Shown in pieces: positions 1 through 6,289 of a stretch of 7,102 nucleotides of DNA. The stretch comes from an uncultured Oceanobacillus sp. Its GTDB lineage: Bacteria; Bacillota; Bacilli; Bacillales; Amphibacillaceae. The translations under genes were made by a program, and so were the position numbers. Each line of letters opens with the position of its first letter. The first letter of the stretch is position 1. The DNA lies in NCBI GenBank assembly GCA_938004015.1, contig CALKWU010000159.1:1-7102 (forward strand). Reading direction: 5' to 3'. The notes under the pieces are model-generated. The model saw nothing but the letters and a program-made list of their open reading frames with translations. It did not search any database and was not told where the DNA came from.

Positions 1-210
1 CATCCGCATTACACAGTGTTTATGGGAGCAGGCTTATGGACGGTCTATTACGTTAATATGTCTATTCCTGGTTTTATTCCATTTTTCAGTGCAAGTGTCA
101 TGGCCTATATTGTGATGAGGACGACTTATCGAATCATTAGACGAATGGAAGCCAGTCAAATCCATCGGGAAGAAGCGGCAACAAGTCCACAGATCCCGGA
201 TTCAAAGTAA
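1..210 (+). CDS. C-terminal part of a DUF624 (YesL/YteU-type) membrane protein, 5' end outside the window
   Basis: The frame is open from the first base (it begins His-Pro-His-Tyr-Thr-Val) and ends with TAA at 208-210, so 69 residues of a longer protein are visible. The visible part holds one clear hydrophobic segment (roughly from NMSIPGFIPFFSASVMAYIV), then a basic stretch (RTTYRIIRR) and a short polar tail. This is how DUF624 proteins end: a last membrane helix followed by a positively charged cytoplasmic tail. DUF624 proteins (YesL, YteU in B. subtilis) are small integral membrane proteins of unknown function that recur in clusters for pectin and other plant polysaccharides. The neighbouring YteT-like oxidoreductase and YteR-like hydrolase support this call more than the short sequence itself does. 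A GTG at 16 is in frame, but it is unlikely to be the start because the frame continues upstream. Confidence 0.62.
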   Translation, partial: HPHYTVFMGAGLWTVYYVNMSIPGFIPFFSASVMAYIVMRTTYRIIRRMEASQIHREEAATSPQIPDSK

Positions 211-317
211 TCCAGATGGAGTGGGATAATGTTTTTAAATCTGTTGGCATGACTGTTTTGAAGCTAGAACATATGCTTGACAGATTTTTAAATAAAAAAG
301 AATTGGGGGATGATGTT

Positions 318-1613
318 ATGCAAAAAAAATATGCTCTCGTTGGACCAGGGGGAAGGGCAGAGTTTTTTTATGGAGCGATGGCAACAGACTTTAGAGAGAC
401 GAGTCGATTGGTTGCGTTTTGTGATATGAACCAGACAAGAATGAACTATGCAAACCGTCTATTGGAAGAAAAATATAACCATCCGAACGTTCCGACTTAT
501 TTAGCTCATGAATTTGATGAGATGATAGAAAAAGAAAAACCGGATATTGTGATTGTTACAACGATTGACCGCACTCATCATAAATACATTATTCGTTCTC
601 TCGAATTGGGGTGTGATGTCATTACTGAAAAGCCAATGACGATAGATGAGGAAAAAACCCAAGCAATCATTGATGCAATCAATAAGACAGGTAGAGAAGT
701 CCGAGTAACATTCAACTACCGCTATGCCCCGCATAATACGAAAATTCGGGAACTCATCCGTGATGGGGTGATTGGTGATGTGTATTCTGTAAATTTTGAA
801 TGGGCACTTGATACACAGCATGGGGCAGATTATTTCCGCAGATGGCATCGGGATAAAAGAAATAGTGGTGGTCTGCTTGTACATAAATCGACTCACCATT
901 TTGACTTAGTTAACTTTTGGTTAGATACAACTCCAGATACGGTATATGCCGCAGGAGGATTACGTTTTTACGGTAGAGAAAATGCGGAAGAACGAGGAGA
1001 AACCAAATTTTATCAACGTGCTCACGGTAGCGAATATGCAAAGGATGATCCATTTGCCCTTCATTTAGAAGAAAATCCACATCTAAAAGCGATGTATTTA
1101 GATGCCGAAAGAGAAGATGGTTATCAACGAGATCAAAGTGTTTTTGGGGATGGGATCAGTATAGAAGATACGCTTGGTGTACTAGTGACTTATAAAAACA
1201 AAGCCATTCTTAACTATTCGTTAAATGCCTATTTACCTTGGGAAGGATTCATTGTTGCTTTCAATGGGAGTAAGGGGCGTCTGGAAGTTGAAGTGCGCGA
1301 ACAGTCCTATATAAATTCAGGAGGACGAAAGAGTGATGAGGGAAAATTGAAAGAAAAATCGATTCGCGTGTTGCCGATGTTCGGCAAACCTTATGAAGTG
1401 GAAGTTGTTGAAGGGGAAGGAGGTCATGGTGGAGGAGATCCACTATTATTAAAAGACTTGTTTGGTGAGCCTGAAGAAGATGAGTTTAAGCGTGCTGCTT
1501 CACATATTGATGGAGCAATGTCTATTTTGACCGGAATTGCCGGCAACATCTCCTTACGAACAGGGCAACCGGTCAAAGTGGATGGATTAGTCGACTTTTC
1601 AGACGGGAAATAA
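318..1613 (+). CDS. Gfo/Idh/MocA-family NAD(P)-dependent oxidoreductase, YteT-like
   Basis: Predicted cytoplasmic oxidoreductase of 431 residues with an N-terminal Rossmann domain and a C-terminal alpha/beta substrate domain. Visible signatures (numbered from the ATG at 318) are the glycine-rich dinucleotide loop GPGGR at 9-13, the family motif EKP with Lys105, NYRY at 133-136 starting the second domain, and a HxxxHHFD stretch at 189-196 that should carry the catalytic His/Asp residues. A glycine-rich GGHGGGDP lies at 368-375. The family oxidises or reduces sugars and sugar derivatives with NAD(P); the substrate cannot be read from the sequence. B. subtilis YteT, a similar protein in the rhamnogalacturonan cluster, is of comparable length, so a role in processing a pectin-derived sugar is plausible (inference). 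I chose the ATG at 318 because GGGGG at 305-309 lies 8 nt upstream and the Rossmann strand starts directly after it. An in-frame ATG at 216 would add 34 residues unlike the family and has no ribosome binding site. Confidence 0.9.
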   Translation: MQKKYALVGPGGRAEFFYGAMATDFRETSRLVAFCDMNQTRMNYANRLLEEKYNHPNVPTYLAHEFDEMIEKEKPDIVIVTTIDRTHHKYIIRSLELGCDVITEKPMTIDEEKTQAIIDAINKTGREVRVTFNYRYAPHNTKIRELIRDGVIGDVYSVNFEWALDTQHGADYFRRWHRDKRNSGGLLVHKSTHHFDLVNFWLDTTPDTVYAAGGLRFYGRENAEERGETKFYQRAHGSEYAKDDPFALHLEENPHLKAMYLDAEREDGYQRDQSVFGDGISIEDTLGVLVTYKNKAILNYSLNAYLPWEGFIVAFNGSKGRLEVEVREQSYINSGGRKSDEGKLKEKSIRVLPMFGKPYEVEVVEGEGGHGGGDPLLLKDLFGEPEEDEFKRAASHIDGAMSILTGIAGNISLRTGQPVKVDGLVDFSDGK

Positions 1614-1735
1614 TGGAACGTTTTATCGTTAAAGTAAAAGCAATCGAATCATGGATGAATCAACAAATGAAAACGTATTGTATACACAACAATTGGTTAG
1701 GTAAACTATCGATTATTAAGGAGTTGTTTACCTAA
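1613..1735 (+). CDS. possible 40-residue small protein or gene remnant overlapping the oxidoreductase stop
   Basis: An ATG at 1613-1615 overlaps the oxidoreductase stop (TAATG), the usual geometry of translationally coupled operon genes. The frame stays open for 40 codons to a TAA at 1733-1735. A weak GGGA (1605-1608) precedes the start by 4 nt. The product starts MERFIVKVKAIESWM and is basic, with no membrane segment or known motif. The first 15 residues vaguely recall the N-terminus of DUF624 proteins, so a truncated or decayed copy is conceivable, but this rests on memory of the family and not on an alignment. The last third is encoded within the perfect inverted repeat at 1691-1741, which argues against selection on the protein. 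It may be chance. Confidence 0.22.
   Translation: MERFIVKVKAIESWMNQQMKTYCIHNNWLGKLSIIKELFT
1677..1693. promoter_or_regulatory. candidate GntR-type palindromic operator (weak)
   Basis: The stretch ATTGTATACACAACAAT has outer arms ATTGT and ACAAT and contains the perfect 8-bp palindrome TGTATACA at 1679-1686. FadR-subfamily GntR regulators of uronate metabolism in Firmicutes often bind sites centred on such TTGTATACAA-like sequences. This one sits about 130 bp upstream of the AEC transporter start. No regulator gene is in the window, and an 8-bp palindrome can arise by chance, so this is only a pointer. Confidence 0.18.
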
Positions 1736-1741
1736 CCAATT
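1691..1741 (+). terminator. perfect 16-bp inverted repeat, probable transcript-end or attenuator hairpin
   Basis: Bases 1691-1706 (AATTGGTTAGGTAAAC) are exactly complementary to 1726-1741, giving a 16-bp stem without mismatch around a 19-nt loop. It lies 77 bp past the oxidoreductase stop and 66 bp before the AEC transporter start, where a transcript boundary is expected. The stem has only 6 G/C pairs and is followed by TCCTTTGTTC rather than a clean T-run, so it is not a textbook intrinsic terminator. It could be a leaky terminator, an mRNA-stabilising 3' hairpin, or a protein-binding palindrome. The loop carries AAGGAG at 1718-1723, but no usable start codon follows. Confidence 0.45.
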
Positions 1742-1795
1742 CCTTTGTTCATATATTCAGCAGGATAGGAGGAAAAAACAAAGAGTGGAACGGTT

Positions 1796-1802
1796 AGGGG
1801 GG
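1796..1802 (+). promoter_or_regulatory. ribosome binding site deciding the TTG start of the AEC gene
   Basis: AGGGGGG lies 5 nt before the TTG at 1808 and supports that unusual start. Two competing Shine-Dalgarno-like sites are nearby: AGGAGG at 1767-1772, which could serve a GTG at 1785 that opens a 15-codon frame, and AAGGAG at 1831-1836, ideally placed before an in-frame TTG at 1844. Confidence 0.5.
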
Positions 1803-1807
1803 TTCAT

Positions 1808-2731
1808 TTGTTTGAGTTGCTTTCAATATTAAGGAGCATTATATTGCCTGTTTTTATTGTGATGAGTATCGGGTATGCCATGCAAAAGACATTTAATCTC
1901 GATATTTCGACTTTGGCAAAATTGAATATCTATTTCGTCGTTCCTGGATTCATATTTGTTAAATTATATAGCACCCATTTTTCTGCACAATTATTCCTCA
2001 TTGTTTTGTCTTTTTTTGTTTTATATGTTGTCGTTTTGTTTGTTATCGCGAATTTTGTCGGCAACATCATGAAATTAGAAAAAGGTAAAAAAATAACTTA
2101 TCGAAATAGTGTCGTGTTTTACAATTCTGGTAATTATGGAGTTCCGGTAAATGATTTGGTCTTTAGAAGCGATCCCTTTGCCATGTCGATTCAGGTGATT
2201 ATGCTAACTTTACAAAACATATTTTTGTTTTCCTATGGAATTTTTTCTTTGCAGTCGATTAATGCCGGCAAGCTAAAAGCAGCGCTAGGGTACTTTAAAA
2301 TGCCGGTTTTATATGCAATGTTAGCTGGAATATTTTTAAATTTACTTCACGTGCCGATTCCAAACTTCATTTGGGTTCCGGTCAACTACATAGCGGATGC
2401 TATGATTGGCCTTGCTTTGTTTACTTTGGGTGCGCAAGTGGCCAAAATAGAATTCACATCAGGATTGTCGTCCGTCTACAACAGTCTTACACTTAGATTA
2501 ATCATCGGGCCTATTATTGCCCTGGGCATTATTTGGCTTTTTAGATTGGATGGAATCATGGCTCAAGCATTATTAATTGGTTCGGCTATGCCTACTTCTG
2601 TTAATAGTGCGGTGATTGCCCAGGAATACAATCATCATCCTGATTTTGCAGCGCAAATTGTTTTATTTTCAACCATCATCAGTTCTATCACCGTCACATT
2701 GGTCATTTATTTGGCAAGATTATTATTTTAA
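1808..2731 (+). CDS. AEC-family (auxin efflux carrier / malate permease-like) membrane transporter
   Basis: Integral membrane carrier of 307 residues, the normal length for the AEC family (PF03547), with about ten hydrophobic segments arranged as two groups of five around a short polar centre (near residues 150-160). Family signatures are visible: NSGNYGVP at 106-113 in the first half, and in the second half GLALFTLGAQVAK (201-213) and SAMPTSVNSAVIAQEY (259-274). Characterised bacterial members move organic acids such as malate or malonate; the substrate here is not deducible. Next to pectin-degradation genes, transport of a uronic or other sugar acid is a reasonable inference. The TTG at 1808 is preferred because it leaves the first membrane segment intact; starting at the TTG at 1844 would cut it. 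The gene stands alone: a hairpin precedes it and a 374-bp gap follows. It may be transcribed separately or by read-through from the oxidoreductase. Confidence 0.88.
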   Translation: MFELLSILRSIILPVFIVMSIGYAMQKTFNLDISTLAKLNIYFVVPGFIFVKLYSTHFSAQLFLIVLSFFVLYVVVLFVIANFVGNIMKLEKGKKITYRNSVVFYNSGNYGVPVNDLVFRSDPFAMSIQVIMLTLQNIFLFSYGIFSLQSINAGKLKAALGYFKMPVLYAMLAGIFLNLLHVPIPNFIWVPVNYIADAMIGLALFTLGAQVAKIEFTSGLSSVYNSLTLRLIIGPIIALGIIWLFRLDGIMAQALLIGSAMPTSVNSAVIAQEYNHHPDFAAQIVLFSTIISSITVTLVIYLARLLF

Positions 2732-3023
2732 CGGTTGTCTCGGTTGAGTATATATTTCTTGCAAAAAAGTGTAGATGTGTGAATGGAAGGGATAGTTAAC
2801 AACTAGTCTTATGAGAGAAACAATCAGACGGTCAATGATAAAAAGAGCGGATCTTTTATGGACACACTGATTGGAAAAACTATAAAAACGATACATATCA
2901 TGCGAATTGTTTAATATTGGATCATTGTTTTCGGAGTTGCCGTTTGCTAGATGATATCCACTGGCTTCCTCCCCTCATTTCTCTATGGAACAAAAAGAGA
3001 CTATAACTAAATCTTAAAAATTC

Positions 3024-3046
3024 AAACAAAGTGTTTAAAATTTTAA
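3024..3046. promoter_or_regulatory. AT-rich palindromes upstream of the putative operon promoter (weak)
   Basis: Two short palindromes overlap here: AAACA-aag-TGTTT at 3024-3036 and the perfect 12-bp TTAAAATTTTAA at 3035-3046. They lie where a -35 region or activator site would be, just upstream of the possible -10 box at 3051. In DNA this AT-rich they may be accidental. Confidence 0.2.
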
Positions 3047-3050
3047 CTTC

Positions 3051-3056
3051 TATAAG
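3051..3056 (+). promoter_or_regulatory. possible sigma-A -10 box of the ABC transporter operon
   Basis: TATAAG resembles the -10 consensus TATAAT and sits 50 bp before the permease start. No good TTGACA-like -35 hexamer lies 16-18 bp upstream (the 17-bp position reads AAAGTG), so this promoter would be weak or activator-dependent. The overlap with the cre-like site supports a promoter here. Confidence 0.35.
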
Positions 3057-3068
3057 AAAGCGGTTTCA
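3055..3068. promoter_or_regulatory. cre-like operator (CcpA or another LacI-family repressor)
   Basis: AGAAAGCGGTTTCA matches the catabolite-response consensus TGNAANCGNTNNCA at every fixed position except the first. It has the symmetric GAAA/TTTC arms and central CG typical of LacI-family sites. It overlaps the end of the possible -10 box and the expected transcription start, 37 bp upstream of the permease ATG, a position where binding would block initiation. CcpA-mediated glucose repression of a plant-sugar uptake operon fits well. A pathway-specific LacI-type repressor (for example a KdgR-like protein) could use a similar sequence. Confidence 0.6.
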
Positions 3069-3105
3069 ATTATGATGTTAGTAAAAAGAAGGAGGGAGAG
3101 AGGAT

Positions 3106-4011
3106 ATGGGGGATACGGCAAAGAAAAGTAAACCATTTAAGTACGATAAATGGATCCCATACTTATTTATATTACCATCCACATTAATTATCGTTGCATT
3201 TTTGTTTTATCCGATTGGGACTGTGTTTTATTACAGTTTTCAGAACTATGATATATCTGCGCCTTTTTACAATAGTTTTGCAGGATTTGACAATTTCATT
3301 AAAATTTTCACCGAAGATGAGCAATTTTTCCCTAGTTTATGGACTAGTGTGAAATGGGTCGTTTCTCAAGTAGGTTTACAATTAATCTTTGGGTTGATTT
3401 TTGCCTTACTGTTGAATCAGACGTTTAAACTCAGAGGTTTGGTACGGGCGATCGCTTTTATACCTTGGGCGATTTCGGGAGTGCTTGCCTCTGTCATGTG
3501 GGCTTTATTGTATAACGAACACATGGGTGTATTTAATGATTTGTTGATGAAACTCGGAATCATCGATGAACCAAAGGCTTTTCTTGCAAGTACTTCAAGT
3601 GCATTCATATCAGTCGTGATTGCTGAGTTATGGAGAGGGATTCCTTTTTTTGCAATCACACTCTTAGCTTCGTTGCAAAGTATTCCAGGGGAACTTTATG
3701 AAGCTGCCGCTGGGGATGGGGCAAACAAACTCAGGCAATTTTTCCATATCACGTTACCGCATTTGAAAAATACGATCGTTTTAACGACGTTGTTGCGTAC
3801 TGTTTGGGAATTCAATAATGTAGACTTGATTTTCAACTTGACGGGTGGTGGACCTGCCCAATCAACGACAACACTGACAATGTATATCGCAAATTTGGCG
3901 GTTTACGGCAGTGATTTCGGCTATGGTTCTGCTTTAACTGTCATATCATTCGGACTACTATTTATCTTTGCGGTGCTCTATCTGAAATTATCCCGCTTCG
4001 AAAGGGAGTGA
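3106..4011 (+). CDS. carbohydrate ABC transporter permease, MalF/UgpA-like (CUT1)
   Basis: Inner-membrane permease of 301 residues, the first of a pair that forms the channel of a sugar importer. It has about six membrane segments (first at roughly 17-43, last at about 275-295). The ATPase-docking EAA loop starts EAAAGDGANKLRQ at 199 and ends ITLP at 218, and LTGGGP at 245-250 is typical of MalF-type subunits. The start is well supported: AAGGAGGG at 3089-3096 precedes the ATG by 9 nt. It is the first gene of an operon with the second permease, the binding lipoprotein and a GH105 hydrolase, and a cre-like site lies just upstream. B. subtilis has analogous permeases (YesP, YteP) in rhamnogalacturonan clusters. 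I infer oligosaccharide uptake from the neighbours, because the permease sequence alone does not reveal the sugar. Confidence 0.93.
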   Translation: MGDTAKKSKPFKYDKWIPYLFILPSTLIIVAFLFYPIGTVFYYSFQNYDISAPFYNSFAGFDNFIKIFTEDEQFFPSLWTSVKWVVSQVGLQLIFGLIFALLLNQTFKLRGLVRAIAFIPWAISGVLASVMWALLYNEHMGVFNDLLMKLGIIDEPKAFLASTSSAFISVVIAELWRGIPFFAITLLASLQSIPGELYEAAAGDGANKLRQFFHITLPHLKNTIVLTTLLRTVWEFNNVDLIFNLTGGGPAQSTTTLTMYIANLAVYGSDFGYGSALTVISFGLLFIFAVLYLKLSRFERE

Positions 4012-4015
4012 TTAG

Positions 4016-4852
4016 GTGCTCAATGTAAAAAAGCGGTCAAATAAGATTTTGTTTTTCTATTTACCATTAACTCTCATGTTGACTTGGACGATATTTCCTA
4101 TTTATTGGACGATCAATACGGCCTTGAAAAGTGAAGGGGACATTATGAAAAGGCCGCTGGAATATTTCCCGTCTGCTCCGACTATAGAGAATTTTGTCAT
4201 GGCTTGGAATAATGTAGGTTTTGCAACATTCTTTAAAAACAGCTTAGTAGTTGGCATATCTACTGTTCTAGTTGTTATCGTGTTATCGATATTATCCGGC
4301 TATGCTTTAAGCAGATATCAATTTAAAGGAAAACGTTCTTTTCTATTGATGCTGTTAAGCACACAATTTATTCCAAGGGCGATGTTGATCATTCCACTTT
4401 TTATCATCTTCAAAAACCTTGGTTTGATCAGTCATCCGTTGTCTTTGATCATTACATATACAGCGGTGGAAATTCCTTTTACTACGATTTTGATGAGTGG
4501 ATTCATCAGTAATATTCCAAAGGAGTTGGAAGAAGCTGCCGCAGTTGATGGGTGTACAAAATTGCAAGCAATCCGTTATGTGTTACTGCCTTTAGCACTT
4601 CCTGGGATTGTTGCGACTGGAGTATTCACTTTTATCTATACATGGAATGAATTCCTGTTAGCATTGATGCTTACAAATGAACAAACGAGATTTACTTTAC
4701 CAGTCGGACTAAGTTTTATGATGGGGGAATTTAATGTGAACTATGGGGCACTTGCAGCAGGAAGTGTCATCGCATTGGTGCCTGCCGTTATTTTATTTGC
4801 ATATGCACAAAAGCACCTCGTTAGCGGCATGGGTGGAGCTGTAAAAGGATAA
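4016..4852 (+). CDS. carbohydrate ABC transporter permease, MalG-like (CUT1)
   Basis: Second channel subunit, 278 residues, about six membrane segments. The EAA loop starts EEAAAVDGCTKLQAIRYV at 172 and ends LLP at 192; the C-terminus GMGGAVKG is the usual MalG-type ending. It starts with GTG only 4 nt after the stop of the first permease, with AGGGAG at 4003-4008 inside the end of that gene, 7 nt from the GTG, so translation is probably coupled and a 1:1 ratio is expected. It should pair with the upstream permease and dock a nucleotide-binding subunit through its EAA loop. That ATPase is not encoded in the window; in Bacillus one shared protein (MsmX) often serves many CUT1 importers. Confidence 0.93.
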   Translation: MLNVKKRSNKILFFYLPLTLMLTWTIFPIYWTINTALKSEGDIMKRPLEYFPSAPTIENFVMAWNNVGFATFFKNSLVVGISTVLVVIVLSILSGYALSRYQFKGKRSFLLMLLSTQFIPRAMLIIPLFIIFKNLGLISHPLSLIITYTAVEIPFTTILMSGFISNIPKELEEAAAVDGCTKLQAIRYVLLPLALPGIVATGVFTFIYTWNEFLLALMLTNEQTRFTLPVGLSFMMGEFNVNYGALAAGSVIALVPAVILFAYAQKHLVSGMGGAVKG

Positions 4853-4859
4853 GACATGC

Positions 4860-4901
4860 GGAAATGCTCTTCTTACTCTGATGATATATGCACTCATTTC
4901 C
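4860..4901 (+). repeat. inverted repeat in the permease-lipoprotein gap
   Basis: GGAAATG (4860-4866) pairs with CATTTCC (4895-4901) around a 28-nt loop, directly after the second permease. No T-run follows, so it is not a terminator. Hairpins between permease and binding-protein genes can stabilise or delimit mRNA so that the binding protein is made in excess. With 7 bp and a long loop this is weak. Confidence 0.25.
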
Positions 4902-4949
4902 ATAATTAAGGTTGGCGAAATGGAAAAATTTGAAAATCAAAGTATAAAG

Positions 4950-4956
4950 AAGGAGG
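4950..4956 (+). promoter_or_regulatory. strong ribosome binding site for the TTG-initiated lipoprotein gene
   Basis: AAGGAGG sits 7 nt before the TTG at 4964, an ideal spacing. It fixes the start, because the signal peptide begins immediately there and no ATG or GTG is suitably placed. Confidence 0.75.
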
Positions 4957-4963
4957 AAAAACA

Positions 4964-6289
4964 TTGTTTAAAAAATATTTTTTGACTCCAATTTTAATGA
5001 TAATGGTTTTAGGATTAGTTGCTTGCGGTAATGATGGGGACGAAAGTTCAGGAAGTGGTACAGGAAAAGTTTCAGAGGATGTAGTCGAGCTCACCTTTTG
5101 GGATGAAAACGCAGGACCTCAACGTACGCCGATTTGGGAAGAATTAATTGAGCGATTTGAAGCGGAAAATCCAGATATATCAATAGAATATGTCGGTTTA
5201 CCGAATAGTTCATCAAAATCAAAATTAGATACAGCTATTGCCGCTAATAATACGCCGGATATTGGTTCTGTACAGACAAGTTGGTTACCAGAATTTTCGG
5301 CGAGAGACGCTTTACTGCCTCTGGATGATTATTTTGCTGACTCGGAACTGAGTGGTCTAATTAATGAAGGTGCAATCGAATTCAATAAAGAGATAGTCGC
5401 TGACTCCAAATTGTACGGCATTCCGTATACGCAAAACTTAGATGTCATTTGGATACGCTCAGATTGGTTTGAAGAAGCTAGCCTTGATGCCCCGGAAACA
5501 TGGGATGATTTTTTCCATGCAGTGGAAGCGATGACTGACTCTGAACGATATGGATATACGATCCGAGGAGGAGCAGGCGGTTCCATCCAATTACAACGAT
5601 TGATGTTTGCTTACACTGGATTTGAGCAGTATTTCGATGAAGACGGAAACGCTGTTGTTGGAGATCCAGCCAATGTGGAATTTTTAGAGAGATATTTTGA
5701 TTTATACAAAGCATACACTCCTGAAAGTGACATTACGAATGACTACAAAGAAATGATTGCCGGTTTCGACACGGGCGTTGTAGCGATGGTTCATCATAAT
5801 ATCGGTTCATTTGGTGAGCATAACAAAGCTTTTGAACCTCATCAATTTGAAGCAATTCCACTTCCGAAAACCGAAGATGGACGATATGTAGCTGAAGGCG
5901 GCAATACGATAAATGTTGCTATTTTCAATAGTACAGAACACCCGGACGAAGCATGGAGATTTGTTGAATTCATCAATTCAGCTGAAAGTCAAAGTTATTG
6001 GAATGAACAGGTTGGACAAATTCCGACTAACTCTGAAGTCTTAGAGATGGAGTGGATCCAAGATGCGCCACACATTGAAACGGCGTTTGAAGTATATGAC
6101 GATCCAAACACAATTCTTTATCAGCCTCCATTCTATTTGCCGGACTACCGATCCATACTTGATAACATTGTGGATCCTGGCATTCAAGCAGTGATGAGTG
6201 GAGAAAAAACCATTGAGGAGTTCCTGACAGAGTGGGCGACAGCAATGGAAGAGTCGGAAGCAAAATATAAAGAAGTATTCAATGAATAA
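4964..6289 (+). CDS. sugar ABC transporter solute-binding lipoprotein (extracellular solute-binding family 1)
   Basis: Lipid-anchored binding protein of 441 residues that captures the sugar outside the membrane and hands it to the two permeases. The N-terminus has Lys-Lys at 3-4, a hydrophobic core at about 5-20 and the lipobox LVAC with Cys21, the residue that is lipidated. A flexible Gly/Ser/Asp-rich linker follows, then the mature domain from about residue 42 (VELTFWDENAG). Features of the family include an early ERFEAENPDISIEYV segment, NTPDIGSVQ, and YGIPYTQNLDVIWIR around 150. The mature protein is strongly acidic, common in extracellular proteins of alkaliphilic or salt-tolerant Bacillaceae (inference about the host). 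It is placed after both permeases, 111 bp downstream. The ligand is inferred from the GH105 neighbour as an unsaturated rhamnogalacturonan oligosaccharide; B. subtilis YesO and YtcQ are functional counterparts. Confidence 0.93.
   Translation: MFKKYFLTPILMIMVLGLVACGNDGDESSGSGTGKVSEDVVELTFWDENAGPQRTPIWEELIERFEAENPDISIEYVGLPNSSSKSKLDTAIAANNTPDIGSVQTSWLPEFSARDALLPLDDYFADSELSGLINEGAIEFNKEIVADSKLYGIPYTQNLDVIWIRSDWFEEASLDAPETWDDFFHAVEAMTDSERYGYTIRGGAGGSIQLQRLMFAYTGFEQYFDEDGNAVVGDPANVEFLERYFDLYKAYTPESDITNDYKEMIAGFDTGVVAMVHHNIGSFGEHNKAFEPHQFEAIPLPKTEDGRYVAEGGNTINVAIFNSTEHPDEAWRFVEFINSAESQSYWNEQVGQIPTNSEVLEMEWIQDAPHIETAFEVYDDPNTILYQPPFYLPDYRSILDNIVDPGIQAVMSGEKTIEEFLTEWATAMEESEAKYKEVFNE

Larger units (their letters stand above)
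2732..3105. other. 374-bp intergenic region upstream of the ABC transporter operon
   Basis: I find no convincing gene here. The longest open frame on the + strand (2842-3006, about 54 codons) has no good start or ribosome binding site and resembles nothing I know. Just after the AEC stop, CGGTTG occurs twice at a 9-bp spacing (2732-2737, 2741-2746). A small AT-rich hairpin (AAAAGA/TCTTTT, 2841-2857) is too weak to call a terminator. From about 3010 the sequence becomes very AT-rich and contains short palindromes, then a likely operator and the ribosome binding site of the next gene. The length suggests a regulated promoter, possibly with an upstream activator site. Confidence 0.6.

Noticed and set aside
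277..305. Promoter starting at TTGACA (277-282) before the oxidoreductase
   Set aside because: The -35 hexamer is perfect, but the -10 position at 17 bp reads GAATTG and no better hexamer lies at 16-18 bp.
501..899. 132-codon open frame on the minus strand inside the oxidoreductase gene
   Set aside because: It lies opposite a clear Gfo/Idh/MocA gene with intact motifs, has no recognisable domain, and is a shadow frame.
2841..2857. Hairpin AAAAGA-GCGGA-TCTTTT as terminator of the AEC gene
   Set aside because: The stem is 6 bp and almost all A/T, it lies 110 bp past the stop, and no T-run follows beyond the stem itself.
2883..2896. Second cre-like site TAAAAACGATACAT
   Set aside because: It fails the consensus at two fixed positions and lacks symmetric arms.
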